NCBI GenBank assembly: GCA_019925795.1
Contig: CM034306.1
Location: 48,540,758-48,604,757 of the forward strand
Source of the DNA: Dendrobium chrysotoxum
Taxonomy: Eukaryota > Streptophyta > Magnoliopsida > Asparagales > Orchidaceae
Direction: 5' to 3'
Length of the DNA: 64,000 nt
Position 1 is the stretch's first letter. Each line of letters opens with the position of its first letter. The position numbers and the translations under genes are program-made. The notes below the pieces were generated by a model. It was not told the DNA's origin. It made no database searches and saw only the letters and a program-made list of their open reading frames with translations. Shown piece by piece: positions 33,867 to 44,450 of this stretch.

Positions 33867-34982
33867 CTAAAAATCTGGATCCTGATCCGGAGGTGGTGGT
33901 GGAGGGTCGGGAAACAGCTGGTGGTATTGATGAAGGGAGGCGAACTGGTGATCGATCGATGTGAAGCGCTCCCTAAACCATTTCATATCCGTGTCATGCT
34001 CCTGATGTTGCTGAGCAATGTGGGCATCCAACCGAGTCTCCAGACGATCAAGTCGGCGAATAATGTCATCGTGAGGGTAGGCGGGAGGAGCAAGGCCAGG
34101 TGGTTGGATTGGTGGTGGTGGAGGTGCGTCAGCAAGAGCAGCAGCCTCCTCGTCATCAAACTCAGGATCGACGAGAGCGGCCCCCCGATGGAACAAGATA
34201 CGAAAGGAGGCATCCGAGTAGAAGATAGGAAGGTGATCAGGAGGGAGCGGATAATGAAGTTGGTATTTTGCATCTAGGATGTAGCCTATGACATGCCCTA
34301 AAGCAAGGTTCAGTTTACGACGGGCACCGGGATATCGGAAGGCAGACAAGGTATGAATGTAGTCAAACACCATTTGGGCTTCATTGAATTTTATGCCAGA
34401 CATAATGAGATAGGTGACGATAGAAAGTAGGGAGTAATATGGATGTGATCTCCAGCTTTAGGTATAATAGATGTGCGTAGGACATGATGCATAATGCGGG
34501 CATTTTGATTTAAGGTTTGGACCACGGGTAGGTGTTGATTGGAGGGGACACCTCTAAGGGTCATATTTACTGACTTCCAATCATAGTCGTGGGAGATCAT
34601 GGATTGGGGACGAGGGCCGTCAGTGGACAGCCCGATGTGCTCAGCAATGTCGTTGACGGTGATAACGACATTCTGTTTACAGACATAAGATGTGAAGGTA
34701 GTGTTTTCAAGGTCGACTCGGATATTGGCAAAAAACTCAAACAAGAGTTCCGAGTGAAACGAAAAAGCAAGAGTCAGAAGGAATGAGGGCTAGTGGAGGC
34801 GAATAGATTCATCACCTCGAAATTTAGGGTGGCCTGATTGAGCAGCGGGATGGAGTGAACTTTGCCTTCTTGATTTTGATATACGCTTTCTCGTCCGCAG
34901 TGGAGAGAAAATGATCATCGAAGCACCGAGAGGAGGAAGAGCTCCTGACGATCATACGACTGTGCTTACTGGACCCAGACAT
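33867..34982 (-). pseudogene. Extra ORF (aORF) after pol; plant-transposon-protein-like, lightly broken
   Basis: Starts with ATG at 34982 (MSGSSKHSRMIVRSSS), loses frame near 34840, is open again in 34744-34391 and then in a new frame in 34403-33867. The middle part (ITVNDIAEHIGL, ARIMHHVLRTSIIPKAG, GHVIGYIL) resembles the large set of uncharacterised plant proteins annotated as putative plant transposon protein. The C-terminus has a Pro-rich stretch (PPPPPIQPPGLAPP), then a predicted coiled coil (IIRRLDRLETRLDAHIAQQH) and a second Pro run (PDPPPPPPDQDPDF). There is no signal peptide or membrane segment, so an envelope role is not supported. Sireviruses often carry an extra or env-like ORF here. 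A TATA box lies 78 bp upstream of the ATG. Confidence 0.75.
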
Positions 34983-35059
34983 TTTGGAAGAAAGGATTGG
35001 ATGAATGATGAAATTCAGAGGGATTGAAGGTGACGAGAAATGGCAAGGAATCCCTCCCG

Positions 35060-35066
35060 TTTTATA
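35060..35066 (-). promoter_or_regulatory. TATA-like box upstream of the extra ORF
   Basis: Minus-strand TATAAAA within TTCTATAAAACGGGAGGG, 78 bp upstream of the ATG at 34982 and 13 bp downstream of the nearest palindrome. The 5' LTR has the same order (palindromes, then TATAAAA at 41371-41377). Confidence 0.6.
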
Positions 35067-35079
35067 GAATTTGGGGAAT

Positions 35080-35514
35080 ATCGTACAGTACGATCGAGTA
35101 TCGTACAGTATGATATGCGCAATGATGTCGTCTGGACGACTTTTCAGAAAAGTGAGTCAAATCATACAGTATGATCAGTATCGTACTGTACGAACGTGAG
35201 TGTAAGGCGTTCGTCCCAACGAGTCGTCTGAACGACTTTTGACCAAAAGTGTTCGTACAGTACGAACAGGTGTTCGTACAATACGATAGGCAATAATATT
35301 CGTACCCGCCGATTAAAGTCGTCCTAATCCGTTTGACACGTAGATCGTAACAGGATGATTGTATGTCGTACAATACGATGAAAAATAATTAGTATCGTAT
35401 GGTATGAGTAGTGAATCGTATAGTACGATAGGTATAAGACATGAAACATCTCGACCGTGAATGGGAATGGACGGCTGAGATTGGAGTGATTTGAACCTTA
35501 TCGTACAGTACGAT
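35080..35514. repeat. Cluster of about 11 palindromes between pol and the extra ORF
   Basis: Perfect ATCGTACAGTACGAT at 35080-35094 and 35500-35514, near-perfect copies at 35100, 35161, 35180, 35272, 35365, 35394 and 35415, GTCGTCTGGACGAC at 35127-35140, and a 17-bp GTTCGTACAGTACGAAC at 35251-35267. The same words populate the LTRs of this element (for example 42131-42145 and 42150-42164). Confidence 0.9.
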
Positions 35515-35570
35515 TGTCAGAGAATATCAAAGTTTGTGAGCAACATGGGAAGAGGATCATGAATCTAATT

Positions 35571-35670
35571 TTTTATGTTTTTATTTTATTTTATTTTATT
35601 TTATTTTTTTTATTTTAACAAAAACAAAACAACCACAAACCAATTTTGTTTTTGTTTTTGTTTTTTTTTT
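35571..35670. repeat. TTTTA and TTTTTG microsatellites
   Basis: (TTTTA)n at about 35583-35615 and (GTTTTT)n at about 35648-35672, between the end of RNase H and the palindrome cluster. Confidence 0.85.
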
Positions 35671-35676
35671 GTTACA

Positions 35677-36431
35677 TTAGGCGTGAATGTCTATGACATC
35701 TAATTTGGTTCGTAAAGTGCTAAATGTGTCATAACCTAATGGTTTTGTGAAAATATCCGCCAATTGATCTTCAGCAGCAACGTGGTGTAATTCAATATCT
35801 CCGTTGGCTACATAACCTCTAATGAAATGATGTCTAATGTCTATATATTTGGTTCGTGAGTGTTGAATTAGATTTTTGGATATGCAAATAGCACTAGTGT
35901 TGTCACACATTATCGTAATGGTTCCTACAGGTAGTCCTAGATCTACAAGCTATTATTTTAACCACAACACTTGTGCAACACAGCTACCTACTGCTATATA
36001 TTCCGCTTCGGCTGTGGATAGGGCTACTGAATTTTGTTTCCTACTGGACCATGAAACTAATGTTTGTCCAATGAATTGATAAGTGCTAGAAGTGCTTTTT
36101 CTATCTACCCTACATCCTGTAAGGTCTGAATCTGAGTATCCTAAGATTTCAAAGAAGCGCTGTGTCTAGGATACCAAATTCCTAAGTTCGGGGTGCCTAG
36201 AAGATATCTAAGAATTCTTTTGACAGCAGTCATGTGAGATTCTTTCGGGTCAGCTTGAAAACGGGCACAGAGACACACACTAAACATTATGTCTGGTCTA
36301 CTGGCAGTCAGATAGAGAAGCGATCCAATTATTCCCCTATACCTCTTTTGATCTACAGACTTCCCACTGGGATCTTTATCTAATTGAATATTAGAGCTCA
36401 TGGGTGTATTCATAGCCTTAGCATTGTCCAT
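35677..36431 (-). pseudogene. Sirevirus pol: RT C-terminal part and RNase H
   Basis: Contains SSNIQLDKDPSGKSVDQKRY, GSLLYLTASRPDIMFSVCLC, RILRYLLGTPNLGIWY, then after a frame change CDNTSAICISKN, QHSRTKYIDIRHHFIRG and EDQLADIFTKPL. These are the connection and RNase H blocks of copia elements, which degrade the RNA strand during reverse transcription. The acidic residue of CDNTSA and the HSRTKYID block are present. The frame is interrupted near 36165 and around 35930-35950. The pol reading ends at TAG/TAA near 35677. Confidence 0.9.
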
Positions 36432-36439
36432 TTCATATT

Positions 36440-37260
36440 TTTTTAAAATATCGTTGATGTACTTAGACTGGCTAAGAAACGTTCCACCTTCCGTTTATTT
36501 TACACTAAATCCAAGGAAGTAACTAAGTTCACCCATCATACTCATTTCAAACTCGTCACTCATTGTTTTGAAAATTCATTATATAGGTTTTTCTCCGTCG
36601 ATCCAAACAATATGTCATCTACATAAATCTGAATAATGAGTACTTCAACTCCTACCTTCTTCAAAAATAAGGTGGTGTCCACACTACCCTTTACAAAGCT
36701 TCTATCTAGTAGGAATGTACTAAGTCTTTCATACCAGGCTCTAGGTGCTTGTTTTAACCCGTACAGTGCCTTTTTTAGTTTGAACACGTGGTTTGGAAAT
36801 TGTGAGTTTTCAAACCCCGGAGGTTGCTCCACATACACATCTTCCATGATTACTCCATTCAGGAAGGCACTCTTTACGTCCATTTGATACAGCTTAAAAT
36901 CCCTAAAATAAGCAAAAGCTAACAGTACCCTGATGGCTTCTAGTCTAGCTACCGGAGCAAAGGTTTCTTCAAAATCTATTCCTTCAATTTGGTTATACCC
37001 CTTCGCTACTAACCTAGCCTTGTTTCTTACTACTATTCCTGAGTCATTCATCTTATTTTAAAGACCCACTTAGTTCCAACCACACTTTGCTCTTTAGGCC
37101 TTTTGACTAACTCCATACATCATCCTAACGAATTGGTTCAACTCTTCTTGCATTGCTAGGATCCAAAATTTATCTCCTAAGGCTTGATCTATACTCGTGC
37201 GTTCAATCTTAGATATGAATGCAGAATGGCTAACCTCTTTCCTAAGTCCATGCCTAGTTT
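36440..37260 (-). pseudogene. Sirevirus pol: reverse transcriptase
   Basis: The longest open part, 37051-36560, has NKARLVAKGYNQIEGIDFEE, TFAPVARLEAIR, YQMDVKSAFLNG, VYVEQPPGF, ALYGLKQAPRAWYERLSTFL and the catalytic IYVDDILFGST, all in standard copia RT order, so the active-site aspartates are intact. The preceding WVxK-type block is separated by a frame break near 37055-37060. After 36560 the frame is lost near YNEFSKQ. It copies element RNA into DNA in the virus-like particle. Confidence 0.94.
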
Positions 37261-38389
37261 TTACCCCTTCTGATGGTCTCCTAAGATCAGCTCTCTAGGA
37301 TGACTAGAAGAAAATTTCCAATCTTTAGGCAGATGCTCCTGAGGTTCCGCTCTAGTCTCTATGGTAATGGTTTCTACTTCCCGTATAACCTCAACTTCTT
37401 CTTCTTCATGATTAGGTTCAGATGTCTTATTGGATTCATCAAATACCACATGAGTGGACTCTTCTACTACTAGGGTTCTCTTATTGAATATTCTATAGGC
37501 TTTACCTACAGATGAGTAGCCTAGGAAAATCCCTTCATCAAATTTAGGATCAAACTTTCCTAAGGGTGACTTGCCATGATTAGGATGAAGCATTTGCACC
37601 CGAAAATATGTAAGTGGAAAGATTGGGTGTCCTACCCTTAAGCAACTCATAGGGTGTCTTATTAAGTTTGGATTTAACATTTATCCTATTTAATATATAG
37701 CATGCGGTATTTACTGCTTCTGCCCAAAAGTATCTAGGGAGAGTGTATTCAGCTAACATAGCCCTAGCAGCTTCAACTAAAGTTCTATTCTTTCTTTCTG
37801 CTATTCCATTTTGCTGAGGAGTTCTAGGGGCAGAGAAATTATGTTCTATTCCAACCTCTTTACAAAAAGATTCAAATTTATCATTCTCAAATTCCCCACC
37901 GTGATCACTATGAATTGTTGAAATTACACATCCTAATTTCCTTTGAATCCAAGTGGAGAAAATTCTAAATTCTTCAAATGACTCACTCTTATGAGCTAGG
38001 AATCTCACCCAAGTAAACCTAGAGTAGTCATCTACTATTACAAACCATACAACTTCCCTCCTAGGCTGGCTGTACTAACAGGTCCGAACAGGTCCATGTG
38101 GAGAGTTTCTAGTGGCCTAGTGGTGCTGATATCCTTGATTGCATGAAATGAAGATTTAACTTATTTTCCTAATTGGCAAGCATCACAAAGATGGTCCTTA
38201 GTAAAGTCTAACTTTGGTATGCCTCTAACTAAGTCTTTCTGAGTGATGTTCCTAAGTGTTTCATACTAGCATGGCATAGTCTCCTATGCCATAGCCAAGA
38301 GTCATCTGCTATTATTTTCAGACACAAAGAGTTTGAGGTTTCAATGCAGTTCAAGTCTAACATGTAAACATTGTTTATATGTTTTCCTT
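37261..38389 (-). pseudogene. Sirevirus pol: integrase
   Basis: Zinc-binding pre-integrase region first (LWHRRLCHASMKHL and CDACQLGK at about 38290-38180, giving the HHCC set), with an in-frame stop just after CQLGK. The DDE core follows: DDYSRFTW in a shifted frame near 38040, then the open stretch 38008-37580 with the second aspartate in HSDHGGEFEN and the glutamate in TPQQNGIAERKNRT, then FWAEAVNTACYILNRINV and NKTPYELLKGRTPN. After another frame change, 37680-37261 gives FDPKFDEGIFLGYSSVGKAY, VVEESTHVVFDE and an acidic linker. It would insert the cDNA into the chromosome. At least one stop and two frame breaks. Confidence 0.92.
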
Positions 38390-38700
38390 CTAACAAAGTG
38401 AATCATTTAAACTAATAATGTATTTATTAGATAGAAATTTTATATCAAAGCCCTTGTCACATAGTTGACTTATACTTAAAAGATTATGCTTTAAACCATC
38501 CACTAAAAGTACATTCTCAATAATTAAATTTTTAGTATTTCCAATGATACCTGAGCCCACCACTTTTCTGGTGGTGTTGTCTCCCAAAGTTACCTTGCCT
38601 CCTGACCTAGCCTCTAGTGTCACGAACTGCTTCATGTCTCCAGTCATGTGTCTCGAGCAGCCACTGTCCAGGTACCACATGCTCTCACTAGGTCTTTTGT
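38390..38700 (-). pseudogene. Sirevirus protease
   Basis: Retropepsin-like aspartic protease: MWYLDSGCSRHMTGD carries the catalytic DSG, followed by VTLGDNTTRKVVGSG, IIGNTKNLIIENVLLVDGLK and NLLSISQLCDKG, the usual copia order. It is open for 96 residues. It would process the gag-pol polyprotein. It joins gag on one side and the pre-integrase zinc region on the other. Confidence 0.9.
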
Positions 38701-38718
38701 GAGAGCATCCCTACAATG

Positions 38719-40538
38719 TCAATCATGGATTAGCTTTGGGAACCCAAGTGAGTTTGGGTTCCACATCATGCTTATATGAATGAAATGTATGCATGTTATG
38801 CTGTGAAGAATGCGATTTTGTCTCCACACTAAATGTGTCCTATAGTGAACTGAGCACGTGCGAGCTATGTGACCTAGCATGCCACAAGAATAACATCTAA
38901 CACCTGGAAATGGGTTCACTAATCTACGAGGGTGGTAGTGCCTATTTCTGGGTTTGGATGATGCATGCCATGCTGGTTTTGAATGAGATGATTCACATGG
39001 TGGAGGCTGATAGAACTCAGCAAACGTGGGGGGTCTTTTATTATTTTCGAATGCATGAAGTTTTTTATTTAAAAATTCTTCTCATTGTTAAGACTAGCAT
39101 ATTCGAATCTCAATGCATGCTCACTACTACTAAGTTCCCCTGCTAGTTCTTCTAGTTCCTTAAATGCATTTTTTAATTCAACATGTGATGATTTCAAGGT
39201 ATCGTGTGTAGTGGTTAACTGAATATGCTTCTTGTTTAATGCATCGTATTCATCAAGCAAAGACATATGATCTTTATCTAAGTCAGAAAAATTCTTTACT
39301 ACACTAGCATACTCCTTTTGTAAAGTACTAAACTCAGTATTAAGACTAACATGCTTTTTCTTCAACTTTCTATATGAGTCATGGATTTTTTCAGAAATAA
39401 CAAGCAGTTCATCGTAAGACAGTTCACATACCTCATCTTGATATGATTGATCAAGATTATCATTAGTCATAAGACACAGATTCGTTACCTCCTCCTCTGC
39501 TTCTTCTTCCGATGATTCTGAGGCAGAGTCGGCCCAAAATGCTTTCTGAGTCTTAAATTTGCCCTTCTTGAACTTTGATCTTTCCTCACCCTTCTCCTTG
39601 GTTTGATGAGTTTTGATGTTGGGGCAATCAGCTCGGAGATGACCGGGTTTCCTGCACTCAAAGCAAATTGTTTCAGATGCAACCTTAGTATACTTTGAGT
39701 TCTTACCTTTGTTCCAATTGCTTTGATGATGGCGCTGTTTTCTTTTTAGAAAATTTTTGAACTGACGAGTCATCAAAGCTATGTCGTCATCTTCCTCCGC
39801 TGCTGAGTTGTCACTTTCAGAATTATTTGCCTTTAAAGCCACTGCCCACTCCTTTTTCTTTCACCTGCATCACTTTGTCGTTGACTCACTCCTTGCTCGT
39901 AGGCAATGAGTGACCCAAGCAAATTATCAATAGAGTAAACATTCATGTCTTTTGACTCAGTTATTGCAGTGATTTTAGCATCGTATGAGCTAGGCAAACA
40001 TCGCAGTATTTTGTTTACTTTTTTTCGAGTTAGACAACTCTCTTCCTAAGGCATGCAGTGATGTTACAATCTGGGTGAATCGAGCGTACATGTCAGATAT
40101 AGTTTCACTAGGTTTAATGCGGAATAGTTCGTAATCATGTAACAGTAAGTTCAACCTAGATTGTTTGACCTCACTAGTTCCTTCGTACGTGATACACAGT
40201 TTATCCCAAATTTGTTTACCAGTAGTACAGGTTGATACTCGCATATAGTCTTCTGATTTTAATGCGCAAAAGAAACAATTTAGACATTTAGCATTTAGTT
40301 GTGCAAATTCTCTATCCTCAATGCTCCATTCATTAAATGACAGTTCAGTTTTAATTCCATTCAACATACGAAATGGTACAGAATAAGCTTCTTGGACTAA
40401 CATCCACATGCGATAGTCTAAAGACTGTAAAAATGTAGACATGCGTATTTTCTAAAAATCAAACGGTATGTTGTCAAATAAAGGTGGACGAGTTATGGAA
40501 TAACCCTCCGCAGTGTTACGGTTACCAAATTGAGCCAT
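38719..40538 (-). pseudogene. Sirevirus gag with CCHC knuckles and coiled coil
   Basis: The ATG is at 40538-40536 (MAQFGNRNTAEGYSITRPPL). A nonsense TAG at 40452-40454 replaces the Trp seen in the 63179 copy (DFWK). The next open part (40442-39990) has the capsid-like region with VSTCTTGKQIWDKLCITYEG and VKQSRLNLLLHDYELF. A homopolymer A run at about 40020-40029 shifts the frame. Then come ALKANNSES, the knuckle CFECRKPGHLRADC, a Lys-rich stretch and a long predicted coiled coil to 39069. A second knuckle, CYSCGMLGHIARTC, is in 38919-38719. A long gag C-terminus is typical of Sireviruses, whose gag is reported to bind LC8-like dynein light chains. Confidence 0.92.
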
Positions 40539-40583
40539 GGATCTTACGTTTCTAGGTTTTCTAAAACACTATTTTGAAACCCC

Positions 40584-40595
40584 GCTCTGATACCA
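40584..40595 (-). other. Primer-binding site, perfect initiator-Met type
   Basis: Minus-strand TGGTATCAGAGC, the standard copia primer site, two bases inside the LTR end at 40598. Confidence 0.95.
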
Positions 40596-40597
40596 CT

Positions 40598-42549
40598 TGA
40601 AAGTATGAGATGCGCCAAGAGGGGGGGTGAATTTGTATTTTAAAAATTTAACCCTACACAAGAGTTCTAGTTTTTTTTGTATTTTCAAAATATAACTTAA
40701 CGACCAATGTGCGGAAGCAAATACAACGTTCACAACGATAAAATTGATAGTTTAATTTTGGATTTTACACTACGAGATTTAAATACTGATTTTTCACCAA
40801 GCAATTAAAACGCACAAATTAAAAGCATGAAAAGTAAAGTACGGTAAATAGGAAAAAACACACCAGAGATTTTTATAGTGGTTCGGTCACTTGACCTACG
40901 TCCACTCCCCGGAGTCCTCTACTCCGGGATTTGCACTAGTAAAGTTGACTCTCCTTTTGCCCCCACAGCAAGGCGGAGAAGCCTTTACAATACTCACTTT
41001 CACCTCCTCGGTGCGGCGGAATACCAAATGCTATGTCACCCTCCTAGTGACGGCAGCGGACCTTCTCCTTTTTCTCCCTCCTGGAGATGGCAGATTACCT
41101 TGGCGATGTTGATCTTGAAGTGACTCTTCCCTCGAGAACTTTCTTGAAGCTTCCAAAGCCACAAGAGGAGCAAAGCATGCAGCTAGCTTGGAGCCACCGT
41201 GTGATCCCCTCACACTACTTCTCCCTCATGCTCAAGCTCACCTTCACCTTCCTCTCTCAAGCTCTAGATCTCTCCAAAAACTTCTCTCTACCAAAACCCC
41301 TTCTTTTTCCTCCAAGCCTCTCACAGCAAAAGGATTGATCAACAACTTCCTAAAAAAAATTTTAAGTTGTTTTTATATCAGGCTTCAGAAAACCCTAAAA
41401 GTTTCAACTTTTGCATTTTTGTTCGTATAGTATGATTTATAATCGTACAGTACGATCAGTTCAATTACAGCCCCGTCCAGTACGAGTACAGACAAATAGT
41501 TATCGAATTTTATTCATATCGTATTGTACGATACGTATATCGTACAGGACGATACTGTTGATTCGTACTATTCGTACAGGATGAACTGTGGGATGATCCT
41601 CGGGACGAAAGAATTCGTCTCTGTCAGTCGTCCAGCACTCCTTGAATCGTACAGTACGATTAGTGTTTTTCAGGATATCGTCCTTTACGATACGAATATC
41701 GTCCAGGATGAATAGAACAAAAATTCTTGGGATCGTCTGGTTCGATCGATAGGACGAAGAAAATCATCTCTATCGGTCGTCCAGCACTCGACCAATCGTA
41801 CAGTACGATTAATTTATTTCTTGATATCGTCCTGTACGATATGAATATCGTCCAGGACGAACAGAATAAAAAATATTGGTTTTGTCTGGTACGATCTCTG
41901 GGACGAATGAAATCATCTCTGTCAGTCGTACAGTACGATATAGTATCGTACAGTACGATCAACATATAAATTAGAAACTAACGTTTATTTCCTGATTAGG
42001 GAGATAATTTTGGAAAGTTTTTATTAATCGTACTATACGATCCATATCGTACAGTACGAACAGTTCAGAAAATCAAATTCAAAAACTTACCAAACTTATT
42101 CTGGCGGCTAGGGTTTCACAATTACATATTATCGTACAGTACGATATGGATCGTACAGTACGATAAGTTTGTAAACTTAATCATTCGAAAATTAGCCGTT
42201 AGCCTGAGTATTTTAAATTAATCGTACAGTACAGTACGATGTGCAAAAAAAATTTATCATTTAAAAAAAAAATTCTCCCCTTGTGTGTGTGCATGGTTGC
42301 TCCTTTCACATGCATTCTTCTGTGGCAGACTCAAAAATAAAAATAAAGAAATAAAAATTACAGACTATTCAACATCCTATTCTACCCGGTTTGAGTCTCC
42401 AGCAATCTTTAGCAGTGTGCATCTGACCTGAAATGTTAGTGCTCATATATAAAGATTAAACATTTGTAATCTAACGGAAGTCTATATTTACTCAGTAAAT
42501 ATTAGTTGTCACCATCAAAATTAAGTGCTCGGGATCCTGGATTTCAACA
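40598..42549 (-). mobile_element. 5' LTR of the 33-42 kb Sirevirus (1952 bp)
   Basis: On the minus strand it runs TGTTGAAATCC...CTTTCA. The palindrome zone is at about 41420-42240, mostly ATCGTACAGTACGAT (41442-41456, 41646-41660, 41795-41809, 42131-42145, 42150-42164), with a second type, ATCGTCC(T/A)G(G/T)ACGA. TATAAAA follows at 41371-41377, then a 5' leader with the GCGGAGAAGCC block. The bases CCCTA at 42550-42554 would be one copy of the target duplication. The other copy lies in the gap. Confidence 0.94.
41371..41377 (-). promoter_or_regulatory. TATA-like box of the 5' LTR
   Basis: Minus-strand TATAAAA in TGATATAAAAACAACTT, about 45 bp downstream of the last palindrome-like word at 41421. 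Likely marks the U3/R region; inferred from position. Confidence 0.55.
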
Positions 42550-44450
42550 CCCTATACCGTAAAAAAAAAACCTAAAACCCTAACCATAAACCCTAAAAAC
42601 CCTTAAAACTTAAATCGTAAACCCTAAACCTTAAAAATCTTAAACCCTAAACCCTAAACCAAAAACCCTAAAACGCTAAACCGTAAAACCCTAAAAAAAA
42701 CCCTAAACCCTAAACCATAAATCCTAAACCCTAAACTCTAAACACTAAAAAAACACTCAACCCTAAAACCCTAAAACCTTAAAAAACACTAAACCTTAAA
42801 CCCTAAACTCTAAACCCTAAGCCCTAAACCTTAAATCCTTAAAAAATCTAAACCTTAAACTCTAAACCCTAAACATAAAAATCCTTAAAAACTATAAAAA
42901 AACCCTAAACCCTAAATCCTTAAACCCTAAACCATAAAACTTAAAACCACAAACACTAAAACCCTAAAAAAAAACCTAACCCAAAACCAAAAAGCCTAAA
43001 CCCTAAATCCCTAAAAACCCTAAACCCACCAAAACCCTAACCCTAAACCCTATACCCTAAAAATCAAAAACCTTAAACCCTAAACCCTAAACCTAAGCCC
43101 TAACCCCTAAACCCTTAAATCCCTTAAAAAAAAACTAAAAACCCTAAACCCTAAAAACCCTAAAAACTCTAAACCCTAAACCGTAAACCCTAAACACTAA
43201 AAAAAAACCCAAAACCCTAAAAACTCTAAACCCTAAAGTCGAACCCTAAACCCTGAATCTTAAAACCCTAAACCCTAAAACCCTAAAAAAACCCCAAAAC
43301 CCTAAACCCATAAAACCCTAAACCGTAAACCTAAACCCCTAAACCCTAAGCCCTAACCCTAAACCCTAATCCCTAAAAACCCTTTAAAAAACCCTAAAAC
43401 CATAAACCCTAAAAACCCTGAAAAACCCTAAACCCTAAACCATAAATCCTAAACCCTAAACACTAAAAAAACACTAAACGCTAAAACCCTAAAACCTTAA
43501 CAAACACTAAACCCTAAACCCTAAACGCTAAACTCTAAAAACCCTAATCCCTAAGCCCTAAACCATAGAATTCCTAAAAAACTATAAAAAAACTCTAAAC
43601 CTTAATCCCTAAACCCTAAACCCTAAAATCCTTAAACCCTAAACCATAAACCCTCAAACCATAAACACTAAAACCCTTAAAAAAATGTAAACCATAAACC
43701 CTAAATCCCTAAATACCCTAAACCCGCCTAAACCCTAAACCCTAAACCCTAAACCCAAAACCCTAAGCCCTAAACCCTAAACCCTATAAACCCTTAAAAA
43801 AAATCTATAACCCTAAACCCTAAACCGTAAACCCTAAACCCTAAAAAAAACCCAAAACATAAAACCCTAAACCCTAAAAACTCTGAACCCAAAAGTCTAA
43901 CCTAAACCCTAAATCTTAAAACCCTAAACCTTAAAAAAAACCCTAAACCCTAAACCCTAAGCTCTAAACCCTAAACCCCTAAACCCTAAGCCCTAACCCT
44001 AAACCCTATTCCCTAAAAACCCTTAAAAAAAAACCCTAAAACCATAAACCCTAAAAACCTTAAAAAACCCTAAACCCTAAAAATCTTCAACCCTAAACCC
44101 TTAATTCTAACGCTAAACCCTAAACCCTAAAACCCTAAAACCCAAAAAAAAACCCTAAACCCTAAAACCCTAACCCCTTAAAAAAACCATAAACCCTAAA
44201 ACCCTAAAAAACACCAGACCCTAAGACCTAAGCCCTAAAACCCTAACCCCAAAACCCTAAACCCTAAACCCTAAACACTAAACCCTAAACCCTAAACCCT
44301 AACCATAAACCCTAAACCTTAAACCCTAAAAATATTAAACCCTATAGCCTAAACCCTAAACCCTAAACCCTAAACACTAAACCCTAAAAAACCCTAAATC
44401 CTAAACCTTAAACCCTAAAAAAAACCCTAAACCCTAAAACGCTAAAACCC
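42550..44450. repeat. Degenerate telomere-type array, C-rich (CCCTAAA) strand
   Basis: CCCTAAA units mixed with CCCTAAAA, CCCTAAAAACC, CCATAAA and CACTAAA variants. Runs of more than four perfect heptamers are rare, unlike a telomerase-made telomere. A block containing CCATAAATCCTAAACCC recurs at 42715 and 43440 (725 bp apart), and CCCTAAACCC(A/G)CC-like text at about 43019 and 43723, indicating a higher-order repeat of about 0.7 kb. Confidence 0.95.

Larger units (their letters stand above)
33087..42549 (-). mobile_element. Nearly complete Sirevirus (Ty1/copia), minus strand
   Basis: Order on the minus strand: 5' LTR 42549-40598, primer site, gag, protease, integrase, RT, RNase H, a palindrome and TATA module, an extra ORF, PPT, and a 3' LTR of which 437 bp are visible before the gap. 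Protease-integrase-RT order makes it Ty1/copia. The Met-type primer site, long gag with coiled coil, LTR palindromes and an extra ORF after pol place it in the Sirevirus lineage. The two LTRs differ in the shared part by only a few substitutions and small indels, so insertion was recent, yet gag and pol carry stops and frameshifts. Its 5' LTR touches the telomere-like array at 42550. Confidence 0.93.

Noticed and set aside
33867..34982. Retroviral envelope gene
   Set aside because: Position fits env-like genes of Sireviruses, but no signal peptide, cleavage site or membrane segment is visible.
35080..35514. CRISPR-like array from the spaced palindromes
   Set aside because: Spacing and sequence vary, the setting is a plant retrotransposon, and there are no cas genes.
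41031..41430. Short ORFs on both strands near 41 kb
   Set aside because: They fall in the LTR leader with the GCGGAGAAGCC block; equivalent frames are not open in other LTRs.
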